Translations under genes and position numbers: made by a program
Notes under the pieces: generated by a model
Told to the model about the DNA's origin: nothing
What the model saw: the letters and a program-made list of their open reading frames with translations, nothing else
Database searches by the model: none
Assembly: GCA_965223215.1 (NCBI GenBank)
Contig: CBDCVZ010000010.1
Location: 2,170,001 to 2,234,000 of the forward strand
DNA length: 64,000 bases
Direction of reading: 5' to 3'
Source of the DNA: JABDMH01 sp965223215
GTDB lineage: Bacteria > Bacteroidota > Bacteroidia > Chitinophagales > Saprospiraceae
Part shown: positions 36,405 to 45,362 of the stretch, one piece after another
Layout: each line of letters begins with the position of its first letter
Numbering within the stretch: position 1 is the stretch's first letter

Positions 36405-37037
36405 ATGATTCAAACACGAGATCTTACTTTTAACTACACCCAGTCGGGGAACCATCAACTATCCTTTCCTGACTTTACCTGCCCGAGTGGCCAACATTGG
36501 CTCTTACTTGGGCAATCGGGTTCTGGCAAAACCACACTGTTGCACTTGTTGGCCGGCCTGCGAACACCAGAAGCAGGATCTGTGCTCATCAACGGAACCG
36601 CCTTAGAGCAACTTTCGTCTGCGGCACTGGATCAATTTCGAGGTAAGAACATTGGCGTTATTTTCCAACAATCGCACTTTGTTCGATCAATTTCGGTGAA
36701 AGAAAATCTGATGTTGGCTCAGTCCTTGGTGGGGATCCCTCCGAATAAGCGAGACGCGGAAAAGATTTTGAGCCGACTCAATATGTCTCACAAAATTGAT
36801 GCAAAAACTACACAACTCAGCGTAGGAGAACAGCAACGAGTAGCAATAGCCAGGGCACTTATCAATCAACCAACCGTCATTTTGGCTGACGAACCAACTT
36901 CAGCCCTTGATGATGAAAATACTGAGCAGGTAATTGAATTGTTGAAGTCACAAGCTGCCGTGGCTGAGGCCACCCTGCTGATAGTGACGCATGATACGCG
37001 ATTAAAAACTATTTTCGAAAATAGAATTCAACTATGA
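36405..37037 (+). CDS. ABC transporter ATP-binding protein (LolD/MacB type)
   Basis: A 210-residue ATPase. Walker A is GQSGSGKTTLL, the Q-loop lies in IFQQSHF, the signature is LSVGEQQRVAIARAL and Walker B is VILADEPTSALD. Size and sequence fit the LolD/MacB group, which powers FtsX-type permeases. Its stop overlaps the start of such a permease by 4 bases, so together they make one transporter. The substrate is unknown. Confidence 0.9.
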   Translation: MIQTRDLTFNYTQSGNHQLSFPDFTCPSGQHWLLLGQSGSGKTTLLHLLAGLRTPEAGSVLINGTALEQLSSAALDQFRGKNIGVIFQQSHFVRSISVKENLMLAQSLVGIPPNKRDAEKILSRLNMSHKIDAKTTQLSVGEQQRVAIARALINQPTVILADEPTSALDDENTEQVIELLKSQAAVAEATLLIVTHDTRLKTIFENRIQL

Positions 37038-38395
37038 ATTTATTCCGGTTAGGTTGGAAAAATGTGACCTTCAAACCGCTCTCCATGGCGCTGAGCATTA
37101 TTCTTTTCGCACTGGGAGTAGGTTTGATTTCGCTCTTATTCCTTCTCGAGAATCAACTGCAAAAAAACTTTGAAAAAAACCTAGGTGGCATTGATCTGGT
37201 AGTCGGTGCGAAGGGGAGTCCCTTACAGCTAATACTTTGCAGCATGTACCATATCGACGCCCCTACCGGTAACATCTCCATTAAAGAGGCCAAACCCTTT
37301 CTCAATCCGAAGCACCCGATCATTGAAGAATCTATTCCTCTATCCCTAGGTGATAGTTATCGTGGATATCGGATCGTAGGTACGACCCCTAATATTCTGG
37401 ACTTATACGATGCAGCCATTGCCGAGGGCAAAATCTGGACTCGCAATTTTGAAGTGACCATTGGAGCGAGTGTTGCCCAGGACTTGGGATTACAAATTGG
37501 ATCAGAATTTAAGAGCTCTCATGGATTTATGGATGATGACGACATGGCCCATGATGATGCAGAATCATTTCAGGTAGTAGGTATCCTGCAAGCTACTGGC
37601 TCTGTGGTAGATCAGTTAATTCTCACGACCAATCAGAGTTTTTGGCTGGTGCACGATCATGGGCCCACCACTAACACCAACATCGAACCAGACGAAGAAT
37701 CACAAGATCATGATGAGCACGATCATGCCGGTCACGAAGAACATGACCATCACGAAGACCATCATCATACGGAGGTTGATGGACATGATCATCACGATCA
37801 TGCCGGTCACGATCATGGTCCTAAACCATTGCTAGAAGAAGATCCCGAAAAGGAGATCACTTCTCTATTGCTGAAATTTAAAGGCCACAATTTTCAAGCG
37901 CTTAACATGCAGCGCAACATCAACGAAAACACGGATTTACAAGCCGCCACACCTGCCATTGAAATTAATCGAATCTATGCGATGATGAACACAGGTGAAA
38001 GGGCGCTGCGCATCCTTGCCGTTGTGATTATTTTCGTGTCGGCACTTAGTATTTTCATTTCCCTATTCAATTCCCTCAAGGAAAGAAAATATGAACTTGC
38101 ATTGATGCGTGTGATGGGTGCCACACCGGCTAAGTTATTTTCCCTAATTACCCTCGAAGGATTATTGTTAGCAATCTTGGGATCAATCCTTGGATTCCTA
38201 CTCAGCCACGGGGGAATGCATCTTTTTGCCGGCAATTTAAAGGAGGCATACCGCTACGATTTTTCAGGCTGGGAATTCCTCTGGCAGGAGGGTTATCTTT
38301 TCCTTGGCGCCATCGGCATCGGCTTTCTAGCGGCGCTTCTTCCAGCCGTGCAAGCCAGCCGGACCGATATCAGCGAAGTTTTGAGTTCGGGGTAG
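37034..38395 (+). CDS. FtsX-like ABC permease with histidine-rich loop
   Basis: A 453-residue permease of the MacB/LolCE kind: one N-terminal membrane helix, a large periplasmic domain (~45-320) and three C-terminal helices typical of the FtsX family. Within the periplasmic part, residues ~218-264 form a loop with about 16 histidines and many Asp and Glu, containing HDHAGH twice. Such loops usually bind Zn2+, Cu2+ or Ni2+, so the pair may serve metal handling or metal-dependent release. It is co-translated with the ATPase. Confidence 0.85.
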   Translation: MNLFRLGWKNVTFKPLSMALSIILFALGVGLISLLFLLENQLQKNFEKNLGGIDLVVGAKGSPLQLILCSMYHIDAPTGNISIKEAKPFLNPKHPIIEESIPLSLGDSYRGYRIVGTTPNILDLYDAAIAEGKIWTRNFEVTIGASVAQDLGLQIGSEFKSSHGFMDDDDMAHDDAESFQVVGILQATGSVVDQLILTTNQSFWLVHDHGPTTNTNIEPDEESQDHDEHDHAGHEEHDHHEDHHHTEVDGHDHHDHAGHDHGPKPLLEEDPEKEITSLLLKFKGHNFQALNMQRNINENTDLQAATPAIEINRIYAMMNTGERALRILAVVIIFVSALSIFISLFNSLKERKYELALMRVMGATPAKLFSLITLEGLLLAILGSILGFLLSHGGMHLFAGNLKEAYRYDFSGWEFLWQEGYLFLGAIGIGFLAALLPAVQASRTDISEVLSSG

Positions 38396-38420
38396 ATACT
38401 TGGTGAGTGGTTGGGTGGTT

Positions 38421-38458
38421 GGAGATCTGGCCTAAAGGCCAGATGCATGGTGATCTCC
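38421..38458. repeat. Nested palindrome beside HUH transposase remnant
   Basis: An inner perfect hairpin ATCTGGCC-TAAA-GGCCAGAT (38424-38443) sits inside an outer GGAGATC/GATCTCC pairing. It lies ~40 bases left of the IS200-like transposase frame. Such hairpins are the substrates of HUH transposases, so it may be an IS200-type end or a REP-like element. Confidence 0.5.
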
Positions 38459-38500
38459 TGCTGTCAATAAATTTATCTAATAGACGACCATCAGTCTTAG

Positions 38501-38929
38501 ATAAAAATCTGGATTCACGCGGTATGGTCGACGAAATACAATCGGAACATATTATCAAAGGAGGTTAGGAACATCTTATTCCCCCATATCATTGAGTATA
38601 ATCGGTCAAAGGGAATATATGTGGATTGTGTGAATGGATGGACAAATCACGTGCACGCATTGATATCTATGGACAAAGAGCATTCCATAGCTTATGTTAT
38701 GCAGGCTATAAAGGGGGAAAGTGCATATTGGCTCAATAAGCAAAATCTAACCCCTGAGAAACTTCGATGGCAAAATGAGTATTGGGCAGGCTCCGTGAAT
38801 CCGCGAGGTGTTAGAATTGTTAGGGCTTACATTGCCAACCAAGAAATTAAACATGCCGAACAATCATTTACAGCAGAAATTGAGGAATTAGAAAAAGAAA
38901 TGAAACTAACCTCGAACGGGGATGAATAA
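38501..38929 (+). pseudogene. IS200-like (Y1, HUH) transposase without a start codon
   Basis: The frame is open from 38501 to 38929 (~142 codons) and reads IWIHAVWSTK..., the usual beginning of the Y1_Tnp family. It has the HUH motif NHVH and a catalytic tyrosine in AYIANQ. The first in-frame codon after a TAG is ATA; no ATG, GTG or TTG lies where the family start should be, and the first GTG (38621) lies just ahead of the HUH motif. I therefore call it a decayed copy, unless it begins at a non-standard codon. The palindrome just upstream fits this element class. Confidence 0.65.
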
Positions 38930-38996
38930 AAATGGAACTATTAGATAACTCAGTCACAACTATGAACTACACTAGGTAGCTGCGGCACATAACTCA

Positions 38997-39377
38997 CTAA
39001 TTGGTGGCTTCAGCCACCAGAATACTCTCTCCATCTCTCACCACTCGCAGCGAGGTCACCTCAAAGTCAACCAATCTGCCAAATACATTCACACGGCTGG
39101 CAGCTCTCGGCTCTAATCCATGGCTGGCAGGGGTTGGACCAAAAAAAATGCAAAAGGCGGGCATGGTTGGCCAATAGGCTAAAGCACCGATCTCAACCTC
39201 CTCTTGGGCGACGGGCTCAAGGGGTGTAGAAAAAGGTACACCAAAATAGATTTCGTCACCCCAGGTGATGGCAGATGATGTGATGGGCAATGCATCCAGC
39301 AGAGCGCTTGCAGTGGGCGTATCAAACAATTCCGCATGAAAAGTATGGTCACCGATGGTAATGGTTAAACGTCTCAT
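38997..39377 (-). CDS. Cyclophilin-like fold protein (TM1367 type)
   Basis: A 126-residue protein of the small cyclophilin-like family related to Thermotoga TM1367. Recognisable stretches are HTFHAELFDTPTASALLDALP, AITWGDEIYF and IGALAYWPTMPAFCIFFGPTP. Prolyl isomerase activity is not shown for this family. It lies ~30 bases downstream of the ThuA gene on the same strand, so the two may be co-transcribed. Confidence 0.75.
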   Translation of the reverse strand: MRRLTITIGDHTFHAELFDTPTASALLDALPITSSAITWGDEIYFGVPFSTPLEPVAQEEVEIGALAYWPTMPAFCIFFGPTPASHGLEPRAASRVNVFGRLVDFEVTSLRVVRDGESILVAEATN

Positions 39378-39410
39378 TTTTTTTGCGTGTCTCGAATGGC
39401 CTGGGGTACG

Positions 39411-40391
39411 TTACTTGCCCCGCTTTTCATATCGAAAAGGCCGGCTACTGGTTTGATCGGGAGTGGGAAAATCGGAGGGAATGGCCTGAGAAACCTTACC
39501 CGTGGCAGCCCATTCCGCACCTCGCTGAAAGCTAACGATGAAACCCACACACTCCAGAGAATAATCAGCGTGCCCCATCGGGGTATGAAAGATACGACCT
39601 TGGCCGTGATCAATGGTCAGTAACATCGGCTCATGCCGGTCTGTGCCTTTCTTATTGGGATCTGAATAAGCAGTGGCCAAGACCTCCATATTTTCGGCAG
39701 GACCACGCAGGCGATCATAGAGCTCATCTTGGGTATGCAGCCATTGACTTGGCATGCCTTGGGTAATCGGATGGTTTGCATTTCTGATGGTTATCTGAAA
39801 TTCATGCTGTGGACCATGCGAACCACCCTTGCCCGCCGTCATGTCTCTTTGTAATTTGCCCTCGGTATCAAAGTATACATAAGGTCCATCTTTCTCGGTG
39901 CGATCACCCCAACCACCAAGGCCAATCATTCTGTTATAGGCAGGCCAATTGGGAAATGAATTATTCGCCGCATGAACCACAACGAGTCCACCACCATTTT
40001 TTACGTATTGTTCAAGAGCTTCTTTGGTCTCATTGGGCCAGGGAGCAGCATTCCAACCAAAATTAGAGATGACGACATTGTAATCACCGAATTTTGGTTT
40101 GAAATCCGGATCGCTCTTCGCTTTCTCCAGGCCAGGCTGTCCATTCCATGCTTCTACCGCAAAATCTTCCAGATATTCTTCTCCCTTCCAGGTGTATTGG
40201 GTTCGTTCAATATCTACCTTGGCAAATAGCCCCGTTTCCAGTAAGTATTGTTGCATCATCACCGTTGTCTTCGGCCACATATCGTGATTGTTTTGACCAT
40301 CAATGATCAATGCTTTTAGTGATTGTGCGCAAACGGAGGATCCCAGCGAAACAATGAATAGTAGTACCAGCGTTTTGTTCATAAAATTCAT
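39411..40391 (-). CDS. Exported ThuA domain protein
   Basis: A 326-residue ThuA-like protein (class I glutamine amidotransferase-like fold). A signal peptide is clear (LVLLFIVSLGSSVCA-Q). Motifs include VVISNFGWNAAPWP, GGGLVVVHAANNSF, HPITQGMPSQWLHTQDELYDRL and GQGRIFHTPMGH. The ThuA family is linked to trehalose and other sugar use; the reaction is uncertain. The start could be ATG 40391 or the ATG three codons later. It is the second ThuA protein here, besides the N-terminus of the 1170-residue lipoprotein. Confidence 0.85.
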   Translation of the reverse strand: MNFMNKTLVLLFIVSLGSSVCAQSLKALIIDGQNNHDMWPKTTVMMQQYLLETGLFAKVDIERTQYTWKGEEYLEDFAVEAWNGQPGLEKAKSDPDFKPKFGDYNVVISNFGWNAAPWPNETKEALEQYVKNGGGLVVVHAANNSFPNWPAYNRMIGLGGWGDRTEKDGPYVYFDTEGKLQRDMTAGKGGSHGPQHEFQITIRNANHPITQGMPSQWLHTQDELYDRLRGPAENMEVLATAYSDPNKKGTDRHEPMLLTIDHGQGRIFHTPMGHADYSLECVGFIVSFQRGAEWAATGKVSQAIPSDFPTPDQTSSRPFRYEKRGK

Positions 40392-40494
40392 TTTGTGACA
40401 GTTGATCTTTGTCAGATCCCTAAAAGTACGATTTCCTCATCCAATACACTATTCACGCTGGCCAACTTGTGCCAGTGAATCCTGTCATTCCTCT

Positions 40495-41349
40495 TTAGCT
40501 GAAAATTCTTTCGAGCTCCTTTTGCATGACCGTGATGTCAACGTCAACACCGGTCCAGTATTTTATCCCGATTTTTCCTTGATTAACCAACATCCCCAAA
40601 CCATCCAGTATCTGGCACCCACGGCGTTGGGCTCCACGTAAAAAAGTTGTCATCGGAGGGGAGGGGACTAAATCACAAACCAACATATTAGAATTCAGGC
40701 TTTCTAGGTCAATCGGAACACATTGATCAACATCTGGATACAGGCCAATATTGGTGCAGTTCACTATGATATCGGCGTGCTGGGGAACCACAAAGAGACC
40801 TTGAAGCTGGACAAAAGAGGCAATTGTACTCGTTTTACGTCTGATGAGATCAACCAACTCTTGACCACGATTCACACTTCGGTTAACAATGGTTAGCGAA
40901 GCCACCTTGGCCAGTGCTAATTCAATGCAAACGGCACGAGCAGCACCACCTGCCCCCAAGATGACAACGTGCTTACCCTCCGGATTCACCTGGCCTTGCA
41001 ATGAAAGAAGAAATCCTTTGCCATCGGTGTTCTCTCCGATGTATTTTCCATCTCGCTCCACAACACAATTGACAGCCTCGATAAGGGCAGCCGATTCGCC
41101 GAGACCATCTAGGTGAGCTATGACGGCCACTTTATGTGGAATCGTACAATTGAAACCCTTATAACCCATTGCCTTCACTCCCTCGAAGGCCGTTTTAAGA
41201 TTTTCAGCAGGTACTTCTGTAGTGATGTAGCGAAAGTTAAGACCATGGTGCTTAAAGGCAGCTTCTACCATGGCCTCTGTTGGATTCTCCCAAATAGGGC
41301 ATCCAAAGTTGCCAATCAGCTCTTTCTTAAAATTCAATGGAGTTTGCAT
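40495..41349 (-). CDS. aroE: Shikimate dehydrogenase-like protein
   Basis: About 284 residues from ATG 41349; the frame also opens at TTG 41406 but without added conservation. The N-terminal domain contains FNCTIPHK (catalytic Lys) and GENTDGKGF (catalytic Asp), and the C-terminal Rossmann domain has ILGAGGAARA and NRS. It should reduce 3-dehydroshikimate (or quinate) with NAD(P)H. The N-terminus reads IGNFGCPIWEN, whereas shikimate dehydrogenases usually have a G-x-P-(I/V)-x-H-S-x-S-P motif that binds the substrate carboxylate, so the substrate may differ from shikimate. Confidence 0.75.
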   Translation of the reverse strand: MQTPLNFKKELIGNFGCPIWENPTEAMVEAAFKHHGLNFRYITTEVPAENLKTAFEGVKAMGYKGFNCTIPHKVAVIAHLDGLGESAALIEAVNCVVERDGKYIGENTDGKGFLLSLQGQVNPEGKHVVILGAGGAARAVCIELALAKVASLTIVNRSVNRGQELVDLIRRKTSTIASFVQLQGLFVVPQHADIIVNCTNIGLYPDVDQCVPIDLESLNSNMLVCDLVPSPPMTTFLRGAQRRGCQILDGLGMLVNQGKIGIKYWTGVDVDITVMQKELERIFS

Positions 41350-41513
41350 GTTAGAGATTTTGGCTTCCAAATAATTGACGAATCCTCCTCCAAGAATTGG
41401 TTGCAAAGATTACATATTTATTTCGCAGAAGACATATGAGTGGGAAGCATATCCATAATGTGGCGATGTGCCCGTATACAGGTTATATTTAGTGAACGAA
41501 TAAAACGAATAAA

Positions 41514-41876
41514 ATGGAAAAAAGAAACAAGATCATCTACTATTCAGTCACAGGTCTCCTGAGTGTCATGATGTTATTTTCTTCTGTGATGTATTTCATC
41601 AATCATGATGCAGTAGCCACGGTCTTCTCAGGACTGGGATTCCCCACGTGGATCATCTACCCACTTGGCATCGCAAAGATACTGGGTCTGGTGGCCATTT
41701 GGACCAGAAAATCTGATACTTTGAGAGAATGGGCTTACGCAGGTTTTTGCTTTGATTTTCTTCTAGCGGCGTCCGCCCATATTAATGTAGGAGATGGAGG
41801 AGCGGTGCCAGCCATTGTTGCCTTGGTTTTGCTATTTCTTTCGTATTACTTTGGCAAGAAAGTGTTTAGCAACTAA
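41514..41876 (+). CDS. DoxX family membrane protein
   Basis: A 120-residue integral membrane protein with four hydrophobic segments. The G-x-P-TWIIYPLGIAKILGLVAIW segment is typical of the DoxX/DoxX-like family. Members are small inner-membrane proteins of poorly defined role, some tied to redox stress. It stands alone, ahead of a VOC gene. Confidence 0.8.
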   Translation: MEKRNKIIYYSVTGLLSVMMLFSSVMYFINHDAVATVFSGLGFPTWIIYPLGIAKILGLVAIWTRKSDTLREWAYAGFCFDFLLAASAHINVGDGGAVPAIVALVLLFLSYYFGKKVFSN

Positions 41877-41985
41877 TCTGGTGCATGGGTGCCAAACAAA
41901 TTGTGCCATTCAAGCGCACACAGGTAGTCCTTCTGTGAATTCATCCATCCATTCACTCCTATTTCGAATCAAAGCATGATTGGAC

Positions 41986-42375
41986 ATGAAAATTGAACAC
42001 GTTGCCCTTTGGGTTCAGGACTTAGAAGCAATGAGGGAATTCTATGAAAAATATTTCGAGGGCATCGCAAATGCAAAATACCATAATGAACAAAGGCAGT
42101 TCGAGTCTTATTTTATGGCTTTTGAAGATGGAAGTCGACTAGAATTGATGAAAATGCCGGGTATATCACCGGTACCCGGCCTTCCGGATAAACAATGGCG
42201 GGGTTTGGCTCATTTAGCGATATCCTGTGGAAGTCGAGAAAGGGTCGATTCACTTACTGAAGTCTTGCGTAAGGATGGTTATTCCATCGTAGGAGAACCT
42301 CGTACTACCGGGGATGGCTACTATGAGAGCATCGTCTTAGATCCCGAAGGTAATCGAATCGAAATCACCCGGTAG
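41986..42375 (+). CDS. VOC family (glyoxalase-like) protein
   Basis: About 129 residues from ATG 41986 (an in-frame TTG two codons earlier is less likely). Two beta-alpha-beta-beta-beta units are visible, with His5 in IEHVALWV, LELMKMPG, GLAHLAIS and a terminal DPEGNRIEI. These match vicinal-oxygen-chelate proteins such as glyoxalase I or dioxygenases; the reaction is unknown. Confidence 0.8.
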   Translation: MKIEHVALWVQDLEAMREFYEKYFEGIANAKYHNEQRQFESYFMAFEDGSRLELMKMPGISPVPGLPDKQWRGLAHLAISCGSRERVDSLTEVLRKDGYSIVGEPRTTGDGYYESIVLDPEGNRIEITR

Positions 42376-42680
42376 CGAGGAATTTGATTCCATCATTTGG
42401 AGATTGATGATCGTTGATGGGATTGCAAATACCTTATCTGAAATGGGAAAATCCTTGTATCCACCTATGAATTGGGTTCGCATAACTTTAGCGATGAAGA
42501 AATGGCCAGTTCATCTATGGCGTCAAGATAATTCCTTTCTCTGCATGATGGAGTAGCAAACTCATGGAAATTCAACCTTTGAAAATTTTAGTGCTTAAAA
42601 TTTCATTCCGGACTGTCCCCACACCCACCAACAGGATCGTTATTGACATGATTTGTTTAACGATCTAAATTCAATTAAAA
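42376..42680. other. Intergenic stretch with no recognised gene
   Basis: About 305 bases. The longest start-to-stop frame is about 49 codons (from near 42410) and resembles nothing known. It should hold the promoter of the following YCII/sigma operon; no site is clear enough to name. Confidence 0.4.
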
Positions 42681-43013
42681 ATGCAAAACTATCTAATCAT
42701 TTACCACGCACCAGCGGAAGCGATGGCAGCAATGGCCACTGCTAGTGAAGAGGAAAAGATGGCAGGCATGAAGCCCTGGATGGATTGGCGAGCTCGTTGT
42801 GGGGAAGCAATCGTAGATTTTGGGGCGCCACTTTTACCAGGTCAGTCTATGGACAAGTCTGGTGACTGGTCTCAATCTTCGACTGAGGTCACAGGCTATT
42901 CTATTTTAAAGGCGTCTGATCTTGATGCCGCTAAGGAATATCTAAAGGGCCACCCCCATACTGCTTGGGCACCTGGCTGTACAATCGATATTCATGAATG
43001 TGCAAAAATGTAG
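42681..43013 (+). CDS. YCII-related (YciI family) protein
   Basis: A 110-residue protein with the YCII ferredoxin-like fold: MQNYLIIYHAP at the start, SDLDAAKEYLKGHPH and a C-terminal IDIHEC strand. It is the first of a row of genes leading to an ECF42-type sigma factor, where YCII/DGPF proteins are typical companions. Its enzymatic role is unknown. Confidence 0.75.
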   Translation: MQNYLIIYHAPAEAMAAMATASEEEKMAGMKPWMDWRARCGEAIVDFGAPLLPGQSMDKSGDWSQSSTEVTGYSILKASDLDAAKEYLKGHPHTAWAPGCTIDIHECAKM

Positions 43014-43059
43014 TTAAAGGAATAGTTTTCAGTAAGTTGCAAATAAATTAGTACGAAAA

Positions 43060-43407
43060 ATGAAAGACTTTATGTTAATTTTTATCGGAGCCGACTACAA
43101 TGAATTAGGACTATCTGCCGAAGAGATCCAGACTCAGATGGGTAAATGGTGGGCGTGGCAGGCCAAAATGGATAAGGCTGGAATTGTGAAGGGAGGCCAA
43201 GCGCTACGGCCTGATGCCAAGCGAATTACTGGCCCAGATCGCACCCTCTCTGATGGGCCTTTTGCCGAAAGCAAAGAAATGGTAGGGGGATTTTATATAG
43301 TCCAAGCTGAGGATTTTGATGCAGCTGCAAAAATTGCCGAAGACTATCCCGATTATGACTTTGGAGGAACGGTCGAAATTCGAGAAGTCATGGTTTTCGA
43401 TCAGTAG
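43060..43407 (+). CDS. DGPF-motif YCII family protein
   Basis: A 115-residue protein with the diagnostic SDGPFAESKEMVGGFYIV motif of the DGPF subfamily and a C-terminal EIREVMVF strand. Genes of this type are conserved neighbours and presumed targets of ECF42 sigma factors. It lies 17 bases upstream of that sigma gene, in keeping with an operon. Confidence 0.85.
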   Translation: MKDFMLIFIGADYNELGLSAEEIQTQMGKWWAWQAKMDKAGIVKGGQALRPDAKRITGPDRTLSDGPFAESKEMVGGFYIVQAEDFDAAAKIAEDYPDYDFGGTVEIREVMVFDQ

Positions 43408-43424
43408 GTTCCAGAGACCTTACT

Positions 43425-44684
43425 ATGAAAAAGATTGTGCAAGAGGATCAAATGTTGGACCATCTCTTCCGTCATCATCACGGAAAGATGGTCTCTATTT
43501 TGACGAGAATTTTTGGTCTATCAAATTTGGAGATGATCGAAGATGCCGTTCAGGACACTTTCATCACGGCACTACAAAAATGGCGCACTCATAAACCAGA
43601 TAATCCGGAGGCGTGGTTAACCCAGGCGGCTAAGAATCGCGCCATTGATCTGCTTCGGAAAGTCAAGGCTGATCAGACGCGCATTCAAAAAATGACGTCG
43701 GGTCCATCGGCAATGGTCATAAATGATTTGTTCTTGGAACATGAGATTGTGGATAGTCAATTGCGGATGATCTTCACGGCCTGTCATCCAGCGCTCAAAC
43801 CCAAGGACCAGATTGCCTTTGCACTAAAAACGATTGCCGGTTTCAGCACCAAAGAAATTGCCTCGGCGCTGCTCATCAAGGAAGAGACGATTAAGAAGAG
43901 ATTGACTCGCGCTCGACAAAATATTAAGGCACACTCAATAAGTTTTCAAATGCCTTCTAAAGCTCAGATTCCGGAACGATTGCAGCGTGTGCAGGAAGTG
44001 CTTTACCTCATTTTTAACGAGGGTTTCCAATCTAATCGAAAAGATCGATTGATTCGCAAGGAATTATGTGGTGAAGCGATACGGTTATGTAAAATGATCC
44101 TCAAGAAAAAGCATCTTCGGTCAGGTAGTATGTATGCTCTGTTTGCCTTGATGTGTTTTCATGCATGTCGGCTAGAAAGTAAGACTACAGACCAGGGAGA
44201 AATTATTGATCTACAGCATCAAGACCGATCTAAATGGTATTTCCCCTTGATTAAAGTTGGTAACGATGCCATGATCCAAGCCATGGAATACGAGGATTTT
44301 TCGACATACCATTTGGAAGCCGCTATTGCAGTGGAGCATTTGAGCGCACGTTCCTTCAAGAAGACTAATTGGCAGAAAATTCTGGAATTGTACCAACGCT
44401 TGGAAGTCATCCATCCCTCACCAATCAACACCCTTAACCAAAGCATTGTCCTACTACAACTAAATAGGGACCAGGCGGCCTTCCAAAAACTGTCGAGTAT
44501 TCGGCCTCAAGAATTGGAACAGCGCGCTTATTTGTTTCACGCGGCCATGGCTGACTATTACCTCAAGACAGGGCGGTTATCCCAGTCTATAGCGCAAATT
44601 GACCAGGCATTGGAAATGGTGCAGAATACTTCTGAAAAAAACTACCTGGTTCGAAAAAGAATACTTATCGAAAACCCAGTCTAA
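43425..44684 (+). CDS. ECF sigma factor with C-terminal TPR-like extension (ECF42 type)
   Basis: A 419-residue protein: sigma-70 region 2 (about 10-75, IEDAVQDTFITALQKWR), region 4 (about 115-165, STKEIASALLIKEETIKKRLTRAR) and a ~230-residue helical C-terminal extension with YLIFNEGF and TPR-like repeats. Length and layout fit the ECF42 group, in which the extension rather than an anti-sigma factor controls activity, and DGPF proteins are encoded next door, as here. Confidence 0.85.
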   Translation: MKKIVQEDQMLDHLFRHHHGKMVSILTRIFGLSNLEMIEDAVQDTFITALQKWRTHKPDNPEAWLTQAAKNRAIDLLRKVKADQTRIQKMTSGPSAMVINDLFLEHEIVDSQLRMIFTACHPALKPKDQIAFALKTIAGFSTKEIASALLIKEETIKKRLTRARQNIKAHSISFQMPSKAQIPERLQRVQEVLYLIFNEGFQSNRKDRLIRKELCGEAIRLCKMILKKKHLRSGSMYALFALMCFHACRLESKTTDQGEIIDLQHQDRSKWYFPLIKVGNDAMIQAMEYEDFSTYHLEAAIAVEHLSARSFKKTNWQKILELYQRLEVIHPSPINTLNQSIVLLQLNRDQAAFQKLSSIRPQELEQRAYLFHAAMADYYLKTGRLSQSIAQIDQALEMVQNTSEKNYLVRKRILIENPV

Positions 44685-44693
44685 ATTAAACTC

Positions 44694-45362
44694 ATGCAAT
44701 ATTTTACTGCAGATTTTCTACAATTTTTTAAAGATTTAAAGAAAAGTAATAACCGCGATTGGTTTCACAGTCAAAAAAAACGCTACGAGACATCGGTTAA
44801 GAATCCTTTCCAGCTATTCATTGGAGACTTGATTACAGAAGTAGCAAAACACGAACCCTGCAATATTGAACCCAAGGATGCCATTCTTAGGATCAATCGC
44901 GACATCAGATTCAGCAAAGACAAGACACCGTACAACACCCACGTTACGGCATTCGTGTCGGCAACGGGTAAGAAGAACAAAGATATTCCAGGTTTGTTTT
45001 TGCGCCTATCGGCAGACATGTTAGGAATTATGGCTGGCTCATATGCTCCTGACAAAGAAAAGTTAGCCGGGATCAGGAATACATTGATGAAAAATGCCAA
45101 AACCTTCGATCGAATCATTAATGAAAAATCTTTCCGCGAGAAATTTGGTTCCGTTCGAGGTGACCAAATGAAACGTATTCCCAAACAATATCAAGAAGCA
45201 GCCCGGCAGAATGCATGGATTCTCAATAAGCAGTTTTATGTCATGGCAGAACTGGAACCTAAGGTGATCACTAGCCCTGATCTAATGACTACCGTCATGA
45301 GCTACTATCATACCGTGAAACCATTTAATGAGTTTCTGAGAGGTGCCATCCAACCATCATGA
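44694..45362 (+). CDS. DUF2461 family protein
   Basis: A 222-residue DUF2461 (TIGR02453) protein. Family motifs include FLKDLKKSN-like FKDLKKSNNRDWF near the start, LRINRDIRFSKDKTPYN, and GLFLRLS followed by AGSYAPDKEKLAGIR. Function unknown. It begins 9 bases after the sigma gene and overlaps the TfoX gene by 4 bases, so it may be the fourth gene of the same operon. Confidence 0.85.
   Translation: MQYFTADFLQFFKDLKKSNNRDWFHSQKKRYETSVKNPFQLFIGDLITEVAKHEPCNIEPKDAILRINRDIRFSKDKTPYNTHVTAFVSATGKKNKDIPGLFLRLSADMLGIMAGSYAPDKEKLAGIRNTLMKNAKTFDRIINEKSFREKFGSVRGDQMKRIPKQYQEAARQNAWILNKQFYVMAELEPKVITSPDLMTTVMSYYHTVKPFNEFLRGAIQPS

Noticed and set aside
39374..39613. 79-codon minus-strand frame ending at the cyclophilin-like gene start
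   Set aside because: Lies in another frame inside the ThuA gene, which has clear domain support.
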